From a virus, in the IMG/VR virus record IMGVR_UViG_3300005563_000017, positions 1 to 41,381 of that record: 41,381 nucleotides of DNA; one strand, 5' to 3'. Each line of letters starts with the position of its first letter. The stretch's first letter is position 1. Below, in pieces: positions 6,998 through 14,417 of this stretch. A model generated the notes under the pieces. It made no database searches. It saw only the letters and a program-made list of their open reading frames with translations, and was not told where the DNA came from. A program made the translations under genes and the position numbers.

Positions 6998-9208
6998 ATG
7001 CCAGACGGTTATCTGATTAGCGTTGGCGTCAAGGCCGACTTCTCCGAACTGAAAACGGAGCAGCGCGCCGCCCAGGACGCCGTGAAGCAGGCGACCGCCA
7101 ACATGGAGGCTGCCTATGCCGAGTTCGGCAAAGCTGCAGCGGACGGCAATACCCAGGCTATTGCCTATCTGAAGCAGTACGAGATGGAGCTGTCTCAGGC
7201 CCAGGCCAGGGCGACCGCCGCAACCGCCGCCATGGCTGCATCGCAGCAGGCCGTTGGCGCAGCCGTCTCGCACACCGTGCCGCAGTACGCCGCAGCATCG
7301 GGAGCCATCCGCGTACTCGAAGGAAACCTGAACAACAACGTGCGCGCGGCGGAGCGGTTCCTCGCCACCACGCTCGGGCTCGGGCCCGTCCTGCAGGCCG
7401 CGTTCCCGGTCGTCGGTGCAATCGCCATGGTCGGCGTACTCACCGAACTGGGTAAGCGCGTCGAGAAATTCGGGCGCGATGCGTTCGAGCTCAGTAATGA
7501 ACTCGGCATCGGCTGGCTCGATGCCGCAATTGGCCAAGTGGACGGCCTGGCTGAGGCGGTAAAGCAGGGGGACGACAACATAGATCACATGCGCCGCCAG
7601 GTAGACCAATTGAAAGAGAAGGGGGAGCAACTGGATATCGAGCATATCCGGCTCACCCAGGGCCCGAGGGCCGCTTTAGAAGCGCAGATTGCGGAGCAGG
7701 AACGCACGATCAGTTCGCTGCGGCAGGCAAGTGTTCTAGACCAAACAGATCGAGAGAAAACCGAGAAACTGGCGCAGCAGCGGACCGTTAGCTATGATCC
7801 GAAGTCTGGCGTACGGTCCGAAACAGTGCCGGAAAGTGCTGTGGCCGCTCAGGTTCACCTGAAAGAACTCGGCGAAGATGCAAAAAAGACGGCTCTGGAG
7901 ATCGAGGAAGCTCAAAAGAAGATCCGCAATTACAACGACGAGATTGCCAACATCAAGCCTCCGAAGGCTGCCGTCGATCACAGCGACCGCGATGCGATGA
8001 AAGAGCACGGCCGCGACGTCATGGCCATGGTGAAGGAGAATGAGGACGCGGCGAAGGAGCAGCAGCGGATTACGGACGAAGTCCAAGCTGCCGGCATTCG
8101 CGGGCTGAAGGAAGAGGAGGACGAGCGGCGCCGGGCCGATGAGGCTGAGCGCATCCGCCTTCGCCTCTCGAAGCAAAACTACGATCAGGAACTCGCCGCG
8201 GAAGAGAAGAGCGCGGAGGCAGCTTACGATTCCGCCAATGCGCAAATCGAAGCAGCCGCCAAGGTTGCCGAAGCTCGAATTGAATACCTGCTCGCTTCGG
8301 GCGCCATCACCGCAGAGGAGGCGGCGCACGCGCGGGCGACCATTGAGGCGCGTAAGTACACCGATCAGATCAAAGCCCTTGAGTATGAGCTGCGCGCCCT
8401 CCAGGCGATTCAGAACAAGGGCGGCGACACTGGCGAGAAACAGGATCAGGTTAGAAACAAGATCACCGCGTTCACCGGAGACCGCGATGCCGCGCTGGTA
8501 AAGGGTGCCGGAAAAGAAGCCCAGGAGTATACGAAGGTTTGGCAGAAAGCCCTGGCCGACGTGGGGCGGCAGTTCCAGCAGAACGAAGATGCGGTGCTTC
8601 GCGGCCAGATCAGCTTGTCCATGGGTATGCGGCGCATGGCAGCCGAAGTGGCACTCGACGGCATCCACTGGGCCCAGCGGTGGCTTCAGCAACACTTCAT
8701 GGCGAACGCGATGAAGTTGGCGTCTACGAACGCGACGAACGCCGCGACCGTCGCATCGGACGCCGCGGCGGCTGAGACCAGCACGACCATCACCCGTACC
8801 CACGCTCTGCAGCAGGCGTTCATTCACGCGAAGCTCGCCGCGGTGAAGGCATTCGATTGGGGAACGGGTTGGGGCGGTCCGATCGTCGGCGCGGTGATGG
8901 CTGCGGCTGCGTTTGCGGGATCGATGGCATGGGCTGCCTTCGAACAGGGAGGCGTCGCCCAGGTGACCGGCCCAGCGTACCTCCATGCCGGCGAGCGCGT
9001 CCTGACCGCACGGCAGACGGCGACCTTCGATCGGGTGATGAGCATGTCGAGCATCTCGCACCAGTCCAGGTCTGCGAACGCATCGATTCACCTGAATCAC
9101 ACCGTGAACGGCGCCGGCAATGACCGCGAAATCAAGAAGGTCATCCGGCAGAGCAGCCGCGACGTGGCCCTGGCCACCAAGCGCGCGCTGCGCAACGGTC
9201 ATCTGTAG
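6998..9208 (+). CDS. Tail tape measure protein
   Basis: The 736-residue product has the tape measure build. A conserved-type start (DGYLISVGVKADFSELKTEQ) is followed by long Ala/Glu/Gln/Lys-rich coiled coils, a hydrophobic region near residues 120-150 (GLGPVLQAAFPVVGAIAMVG), further coiled coil, and near the C-terminus a glycine/alanine membrane-like segment (GGPIVGAVMAAAAFAGSMAW) followed by GERVLTARQT, a motif often seen at tape measure ends. It sets tail length and is ejected ahead of the DNA. The predicted tail is short to moderate, in keeping with 736 residues. GGAG lies 7-8 bases before the ATG. Confidence 0.92.
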   Translation: MPDGYLISVGVKADFSELKTEQRAAQDAVKQATANMEAAYAEFGKAAADGNTQAIAYLKQYEMELSQAQARATAATAAMAASQQAVGAAVSHTVPQYAAASGAIRVLEGNLNNNVRAAERFLATTLGLGPVLQAAFPVVGAIAMVGVLTELGKRVEKFGRDAFELSNELGIGWLDAAIGQVDGLAEAVKQGDDNIDHMRRQVDQLKEKGEQLDIEHIRLTQGPRAALEAQIAEQERTISSLRQASVLDQTDREKTEKLAQQRTVSYDPKSGVRSETVPESAVAAQVHLKELGEDAKKTALEIEEAQKKIRNYNDEIANIKPPKAAVDHSDRDAMKEHGRDVMAMVKENEDAAKEQQRITDEVQAAGIRGLKEEEDERRRADEAERIRLRLSKQNYDQELAAEEKSAEAAYDSANAQIEAAAKVAEARIEYLLASGAITAEEAAHARATIEARKYTDQIKALEYELRALQAIQNKGGDTGEKQDQVRNKITAFTGDRDAALVKGAGKEAQEYTKVWQKALADVGRQFQQNEDAVLRGQISLSMGMRRMAAEVALDGIHWAQRWLQQHFMANAMKLASTNATNAATVASDAAAAETSTTITRTHALQQAFIHAKLAAVKAFDWGTGWGGPIVGAVMAAAAFAGSMAWAAFEQGGVAQVTGPAYLHAGERVLTARQTATFDRVMSMSSISHQSRSANASIHLNHTVNGAGNDREIKKVIRQSSRDVALATKRALRNGHL

Positions 9209-9231
9209 CGCGTTTCTCTTTGGGCGACCTG

Positions 9232-9339
9232 ATGAACGAATCCGAGCTGCGCGCATGCCTGATCGAACTGGAAGAGGCTCGCGAACACCTTCGCCGGACC
9301 GCTCAGCTCAAGGAAGACATGGGCATCACTCTCCGGTAG
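9232..9339 (+). CDS. Possible 35-residue helical protein
   Basis: A short frame starts MNESELRACLIELEEAREHL and ends DMGITLR. Its charge pattern is that of an amphipathic helix, but there is no clear ribosome site and no recognisable family. It fills most of the gap between the tape measure and the terminator at 9364, so it may be real or chance. Confidence 0.35.
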   Translation: MNESELRACLIELEEAREHLRRTAQLKEDMGITLR

Positions 9340-9363
9340 CTCCTTCATCCCTGATTCACCGCA

Positions 9364-9388
9364 GCCGCCTCCGGGCGGCTTTTCTTTT
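9364..9388 (+). terminator. Rho-independent terminator before the DUF2460 gene
   Basis: GCCGCC (9364-9369), TCCG loop, GGCGGC (9374-9379), then TTTTCTTTT. The stem-loop sequence is identical to that at 6964-6979. Confidence 0.8.
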
Positions 9389-9403
9389 GCAAGCGAGGCG
9401 TCC

Positions 9404-10096
9404 ATGGCCACCATCGTCACACTCCCCACCGTCCTGTCGACCGGCCTGAACACGTTCCCGGCAACGAAGTTCCAGGGGCTGAAGCTCAACTTCACGCGCA
9501 ACGTGGAGTTTGAGAACACGATCTCTCGCGCCGCATCGGGCCGGGAAGTCGGCGTCTCCTGGCGCGAGATGCCGATCATCACGCTTGAGCTTTCGTGGGA
9601 CTTCCTCGACGCCAACCCCGACACCACGCCGCCCTCGCAGGATGGCAGCGTGTCGTATACGGACCTCGATTGGCTGGACGGCTTCTTTCGCGCGCAGCAT
9701 GGCGACCTGATCCCGTTCTACCTCCGCGTCGCCGACCTTCCCGGCCAGTCTCCGACAGACTCTCAGGGGCGCGGCCAGCAGATCGGCACCGGCGACGGCA
9801 CGACGGTGAACTTCCAGCTCTGCCGGACTGTCGGCCCGTATCTCGAGCCGGTGCAGACGATTGATTCGGCTGTCGATCCGATCATCTATTTCGATGGCCT
9901 GCCGGCTACGGGATGGACCATGCTCCCGAAAGGCATCATCCAGTTCACCGTCGCGCCTGCCAACGGCACGGTGATCACTGCCGACTTCAACTGGCTTTAC
10001 CTCTGCCGCTTCAACGATCCGGCCGCGGAGTTCGAGCAGTTCGCCTATCTCGCTCACGAATGTAAGTCGCTGAAGCTTCGGACGGTGATCCAGTGA
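9404..10096 (+). CDS. DUF2460-family distal tail protein
   Basis: The 230-residue product resembles the DUF2460 (TIGR02217-type) family, whose gene transfer agent member forms the distal tail ring linking tube and baseplate. The N-terminal part (FQGLKLNFTRNVEFENTISR, then GREVGVSWREMPI) and the C-terminal FNDPAAEFEQFAYLAHECKS are typical. The gene order from here (DUF2460, DUF2163, NlpC/P60, large tip protein) is that of gene transfer agent tails. The next gene starts within its stop codon. Confidence 0.82.
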   Translation: MATIVTLPTVLSTGLNTFPATKFQGLKLNFTRNVEFENTISRAASGREVGVSWREMPIITLELSWDFLDANPDTTPPSQDGSVSYTDLDWLDGFFRAQHGDLIPFYLRVADLPGQSPTDSQGRGQQIGTGDGTTVNFQLCRTVGPYLEPVQTIDSAVDPIIYFDGLPATGWTMLPKGIIQFTVAPANGTVITADFNWLYLCRFNDPAAEFEQFAYLAHECKSLKLRTVIQ

Positions 10097-10995
10097 TCGA
10101 CCTGACCGCCTATAACGGCGGCGACCCCTCACTGCTGAACTTCTTCAACGGGCGCCCCATCTCGATGCTCATGGCGATGCTGACCAGCGTCACGCTTCGC
10201 CCTGGCCTCTACTCGCCAACCGGAGCCACGCTGCGGTGGACGAGCTCGCTCTACGCCATCAGCCTGGGCGGCCACATCTGGTCGCCGGGGCCGCCGAACT
10301 TCAAGCGGCCCAGCCTGCGCGGCGAACTCGGGCTGCAGTCCTCCGATGTCACGCTCGAGGTCGAGTGCGACGATTCGATCCTGCTGAACGGCGTCCCGCT
10401 GCTGGCGCGGATTGCGCGGCATGAATGGAACTTCGCCACGGTGCAGATCGAGTATGCGTACTCGGCCGGACCCGGGCAGCCATGGCTCGGCCGCGCGCCG
10501 CGCTTTCTCGGCATCGTGACGGACATTGGCGAGATCGGCCGCATCTCGGTCCCGCTCACCGTGAAGAATGTCACCTACCTGCTCGATACGCAGTGGCCCA
10601 AGGACACGATCATGTCCACCTGCGGGAAGACGCTTTACGGGACTGACTGCGGAGCGAATTCGGCAACCTTCCGGGTGGCTGGCACAGTCGGCGCAGGCCC
10701 GACCAAGAACGGCTTCCAAACCAACCTGACGCAGGCCGATGCCTACTTCAGCGGAGGCACGATCACCTTCACGTCAGGGACTCTGAATGGGTTGAGCTAC
10801 TGGATCCGCAGCTACGTGAACGCAAGCGGCGTGATTCGCCTGCAGACGCCCGCGATGGTGTCGCCGGCCGCTGGAGACACCTTCACCGTGCTGCCTGGAT
10901 GCGACAAGAGCATGACGATGTGCAACGCGCGATTCTCGAACCTCGCGAACCATGGCGGGTTCCCGTTCGTGCCGCAACCGACGACGGCATTCTAG
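10093..10995 (+). CDS. DUF2163-family baseplate hub protein with four cysteines
   Basis: The 300-residue product starts at a GTG overlapping the previous stop. The N-terminal beta-rich hub region is followed by a section with cysteines in STCGKTLYGTDCGA and PGCDKSMTMCNA. This cysteine arrangement is shared with DUF2163/lambda gpL-type hub proteins reported to bind an iron-sulfur cluster. It would seal the distal end of the tail tube and hold the tip. Cluster binding here is inferred from the spacing only. Confidence 0.82.
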   Translation: MIDLTAYNGGDPSLLNFFNGRPISMLMAMLTSVTLRPGLYSPTGATLRWTSSLYAISLGGHIWSPGPPNFKRPSLRGELGLQSSDVTLEVECDDSILLNGVPLLARIARHEWNFATVQIEYAYSAGPGQPWLGRAPRFLGIVTDIGEIGRISVPLTVKNVTYLLDTQWPKDTIMSTCGKTLYGTDCGANSATFRVAGTVGAGPTKNGFQTNLTQADAYFSGGTITFTSGTLNGLSYWIRSYVNASGVIRLQTPAMVSPAAGDTFTVLPGCDKSMTMCNARFSNLANHGGFPFVPQPTTAF

Positions 10996-11018
10996 GAATT
11001 CCAGAACTCCAGGAATTC
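10994..11018. repeat. Short direct repeat AGGAATTC between tail genes
   Basis: AGGAATTC occurs at 10994-11001 and 11011-11018, separated by 9 bases, just after the hub gene stop; each contains the palindrome GAATTC. The surrounding 70 bases are AT-richer than average and hold no gene. The purpose is unknown. Confidence 0.4.
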
Positions 11019-11065
11019 ACGGATTTACGCAAACTGACATTTTTGCTTGTCATACGAGGCGCGCC

Positions 11066-11488
11066 ATGAACGCCGAGACCCGCGCAAAGGTTGTAGCTGA
11101 GGCGCTGAACTGGAAGGGCACACCCTACGTCCACAACCAGGCGCTGAAGAGCGTGGCGGCCGATTGTGCGCTGTTCCCGCTGGCAGTCTATGAGGCTGTC
11201 GGAGTTCTGAAGCCAGGCCCGGTCCCCGAGTACTCGCCGCAGTGGTTCCTGCACCGCTCGGAAGAGAAGTACATGCAGGCCGTGCTTGAGCGCGGCGCCG
11301 TCGAAACGGACTCGCTCGAGCCCGGCAACTTCTGCCTGTGGCGCATCGGGCGCTGCTATTCGCACGGCGGCATCATCATCCGCTGGCCGCAGATCATCCA
11401 CGCGCTCAGGCCGCGCGAGGTCATGCTGTCGGACGCAACCAACGAGGCTTCGATCTGCCGGAAGCCCATGAAGGTGTTCACCCTATGA
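11066..11488 (+). CDS. Tail-associated NlpC/P60 peptidase
   Basis: The ATG at 11066 has GAGG upstream; an open frame further upstream is not needed. The 140-residue product has the NlpC/P60 catalytic set: Cys34 in ADCALF, His100 in SHGGIII, and His112. Family members cut peptide stems of peptidoglycan; in gene transfer agents and lambdoid phages the tail-tip copy helps local wall penetration during DNA entry. Its start lies between the hub and the large tip protein, as expected, and it overlaps the latter by four bases (ATGA). Confidence 0.85.
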   Translation: MNAETRAKVVAEALNWKGTPYVHNQALKSVAADCALFPLAVYEAVGVLKPGPVPEYSPQWFLHRSEEKYMQAVLERGAVETDSLEPGNFCLWRIGRCYSHGGIIIRWPQIIHALRPREVMLSDATNEASICRKPMKVFTL

Positions 11489-14379
11489 GCGGCATTCTGG
11501 GATTCGGCTCGCGCAATACGCAGCCCAACAAGCTCGGCTCTGTCCAGGTGCAGACCTCCGAGTACGGGGTATGTCTGCCAGTGCTCTTCGGCGCCAACCG
11601 CTTGGCCGCCAAGCTGATCGATTACCTCAACTTCACCGCCGTGAAGCAGACGCAGGGCGGCAAAGGCGGCGGCGGCGTAACCGGCTACGAGTACTTCGCG
11701 GCCGTGCTTCTGCTGCTCTGGAAGAACGGGCAGTACGCCTCCGATGGCATTGGCAACATCTACGATGCGGGCGGCGCGCAGCAACTGACCGAGACCACGG
11801 AGACCTTCACGATCCCGGGGGGCGGAGGATCGCACACCGTCGCCAACGCCGGCTCCGCCTTCTACTACGACGAGGGTGTGAGCTACCAGGCCTCGTATTC
11901 GATCACGGTCAACGATTACGGCTCGGACGGGCTGGCCACGCTTTCCGGACTCGACACCCGGCCCATGGAGAAGGTCGCGAGCGGACCCGGCGCGCTGCAG
12001 TATTCGGTCAACGCCACCGGCACCTACACCTTCTCGGGGTCCGACGCGGGCAAGACGGTCACCATCACCTATGCGTACACAGCCACTCCGACGCACGTTG
12101 CGGCCACTTCTGCGCCGGCTGAGTACCTGAACCTGTCGATCTTCCGCGGAACCCGCCCGCAGTCCGCCTGGGGCTATCTGACGAGCTACGGAAGTCACGC
12201 GCTCGACTATCCCGGCCTGGTGCTCGCGGGCGACCAAAGCATGGATCTCGGTAGCTCGGCGACTGTGCCCAGCTATAACTTCGAAGGGCTGAACGGCAAC
12301 GGGCTCGCTTTCGGCAGCGGCATCATGGACTGCGATCCGGCCGCCATCATCACCGCCATTCTGACCGATCCGTTCCTCGGCATGGCGTATCCCTACCTGG
12401 GAGACCTGACGCAGCTCTCTGACTACTGCGTTGCGAATGGAATCTTCCTGTCGCCGTACTATGACTCGGCGAAGGCGGCTTCCTCGGTCATCGAGGATCT
12501 GGCGGCGCTCGCCAACTCGGAGGTGTTTTCGAGCTGGGACGGGACGCTGAAGGCGGTCCCTTATGGCGACACCACCGTGGTGGGCTTCGGCAAGACCTTC
12601 ACGCCAAACACCCAACCGCTCTATGACTTCACCATCGACGACTTCGTTGAGGACGGAAACGAAGAGCCGCTGACCATTTCCATCCCGAACATTGCCGACT
12701 GCTCGAATTACATCAAGCTCGAGTTCAAGAACCGCGCGCAGAGCTACAACGTCGACACCGTCGACGATATCAACCAGGCGAGCGTCAACGTGATCGGGCT
12801 GAGGCCCGCGGAGACGATCACCGCCCATGCCATCACCACGGCGGACGTCGCGCAGCTCGTGCTGAACGCCACCCTGACGCGCAAGAGTTACCCGTACCGC
12901 AACTTCAAATGGAAGCTTCCGCCAGCCTTCCCGCACCTCGAGCAGATGGACATCGTCACCGTCACCCATCCCAACCCTGCATACGGCATCACGCGCTGGC
13001 CGGTGCGCATCACCGAAATTGAGGAGGATGAGCAGACGGCGGAACTCACGGTCACGGCGAAGGACTTCCCTTGGGGCTCGGGCCAGCCTGCAAAGTATCC
13101 GCGCAACCCGAGCGGCGGGGATCCGCTTCCAGGGCGCCAGTACCCGGGCTCGATCGCCGCCCCGATCATCTTCGAAGCGATGGACCGCATCTCGCGCTCC
13201 GGAGGGCCGGAGATCTGGATTGGAGTCGCGGGCCAGACCCAATACTGGGGCGGCTGTCACGTCTGGATGTCGAAAGACGGCGTCGACTACGATAATGCCC
13301 CCATCGGGACCATCCATGCTCAAGCGCGCATGGGGCAACTCGTGAACGCAGTGCTCGCCGTCGCTGATCCCGATACCACTTCGACCTTCGACGTCGAGAT
13401 GGCCGGATACAACCCGAGCGCGCTGAATTCTTCGTCGACAGCCGCGGCCGATGGCGCGCTCACGCTCTCGCTCGTAGACAATGAACTGATTTCCTACTCG
13501 ACGACCGCTGCGGCGACCGTGAGCGGCGTCCCGGTGCAGCAGTTGACCTCCTACATCCGGCGCGGCGTGTTCGGAACGCTCTCGGCCGCGCACGGGGCCG
13601 GATCGATCTTCCTGCGGCTTGATGGCGCGGTATTCAGCTACGAGTACGACCCAACGCTGGTGGGAACAACGCTCCATTTCAAGTTCACCAGCTTCAACCA
13701 GGTGGGGCTGATGGAGGAGAGCCTTTCCGACGTGATCGCCTATGACTTCCTCCTTGATGGGAAGTTCGGCAATTCGGGAAAGTCGATCCAGAACAACCTC
13801 GCCATCGATACCGTGCTCGACGGCTCAGCCGCCGACATTCGCATCTACCAGGCCGGGACAAGTCCCGGGACCGCTGGCACCTTCACCCGGGAAGACGGCA
13901 CCACGCTCACCGCGCCGGCCGCCACACTGACCGGCAATGCGTTCTCGACGACCTTCTACATCGGCTTCAACCCGGCTACTGGAACCTATTCGACGTTCAC
14001 CGATTACAACCGCTTCCAGCTCTTCCTCTCGTACGGATGGATTGGAGCGGGCACGGTGACGACGTGTGATTCAACCGGCTCCGGTGGCACCACGGGCGGC
14101 GGTGGTTCTGGCGGTCGCGGGATCTTCGTGACGGTGTCGCCGAGCTCTCAGACGACGTCTCCGAGCGGCACGCTCACCTATACGGCCACGGTGCAGGGGA
14201 CCTCGATCACCGGCGTCACCTGGGCTCTCGGCTCGGGCAGCACCGCGGGCTGCACCATATCGCCAAGCGGCAACACCTGCACCATGACAGCGGCATCGAC
14301 GACGCACGGCGGCGGCGCCGTAGTGGCGACGGCGGTAGCTGACACGTCCGTATCCGGCGCCGGCACATTTAGCTGGTAA
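11485..14379 (+). CDS. Large tail-tip protein (gene transfer agent 'megatron'/gpJ-like)
   Basis: The ATG at 11485 overlaps the peptidase stop; an upstream in-frame start at 11338 would lie inside the peptidase gene. The 964-residue product starts with a typical tip region (FGSRNTQPNKLGSVQVQTSE, then GVCLPVLFGANRL), has an Ig-like insert near residues 110-205, and then central receptor-binding-platform sequence (FTIDDFVEDGNEEPLTISIP; TLTRKSYPYRNFKWKLP). A Gly/Ser-rich hinge precedes a final Ig-like domain (IFVTVSPSSQTTSPSGTLTY) of a type common in Acidobacteriota surface proteins. It probably forms the tail-tip trimer and contacts the cell. Confidence 0.82.
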   Translation: MSGILGFGSRNTQPNKLGSVQVQTSEYGVCLPVLFGANRLAAKLIDYLNFTAVKQTQGGKGGGGVTGYEYFAAVLLLLWKNGQYASDGIGNIYDAGGAQQLTETTETFTIPGGGGSHTVANAGSAFYYDEGVSYQASYSITVNDYGSDGLATLSGLDTRPMEKVASGPGALQYSVNATGTYTFSGSDAGKTVTITYAYTATPTHVAATSAPAEYLNLSIFRGTRPQSAWGYLTSYGSHALDYPGLVLAGDQSMDLGSSATVPSYNFEGLNGNGLAFGSGIMDCDPAAIITAILTDPFLGMAYPYLGDLTQLSDYCVANGIFLSPYYDSAKAASSVIEDLAALANSEVFSSWDGTLKAVPYGDTTVVGFGKTFTPNTQPLYDFTIDDFVEDGNEEPLTISIPNIADCSNYIKLEFKNRAQSYNVDTVDDINQASVNVIGLRPAETITAHAITTADVAQLVLNATLTRKSYPYRNFKWKLPPAFPHLEQMDIVTVTHPNPAYGITRWPVRITEIEEDEQTAELTVTAKDFPWGSGQPAKYPRNPSGGDPLPGRQYPGSIAAPIIFEAMDRISRSGGPEIWIGVAGQTQYWGGCHVWMSKDGVDYDNAPIGTIHAQARMGQLVNAVLAVADPDTTSTFDVEMAGYNPSALNSSSTAAADGALTLSLVDNELISYSTTAAATVSGVPVQQLTSYIRRGVFGTLSAAHGAGSIFLRLDGAVFSYEYDPTLVGTTLHFKFTSFNQVGLMEESLSDVIAYDFLLDGKFGNSGKSIQNNLAIDTVLDGSAADIRIYQAGTSPGTAGTFTREDGTTLTAPAATLTGNAFSTTFYIGFNPATGTYSTFTDYNRFQLFLSYGWIGAGTVTTCDSTGSGGTTGGGGSGGRGIFVTVSPSSQTTSPSGTLTYTATVQGTSITGVTWALGSGSTAGCTISPSGNTCTMTAASTTHGGGAVVATAVADTSVSGAGTFSW

Positions 14380-14417
14380 ACACTTCATCTTTTCCGACCA
14401 CGTTTGAGGAGAATTCC

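Noticed and set aside
7736-9256. 506-codon minus-strand open frame across the tape measure
   Set aside because: Antisense shadow; the tape measure has strong family features and a ribosome site.
11356-13677. 773-codon minus-strand open frame across the tail-tip gene
   Set aside because: Shadow of the plus-strand gene, Arg/Val/Gly/His-rich with no domain-like sequence.
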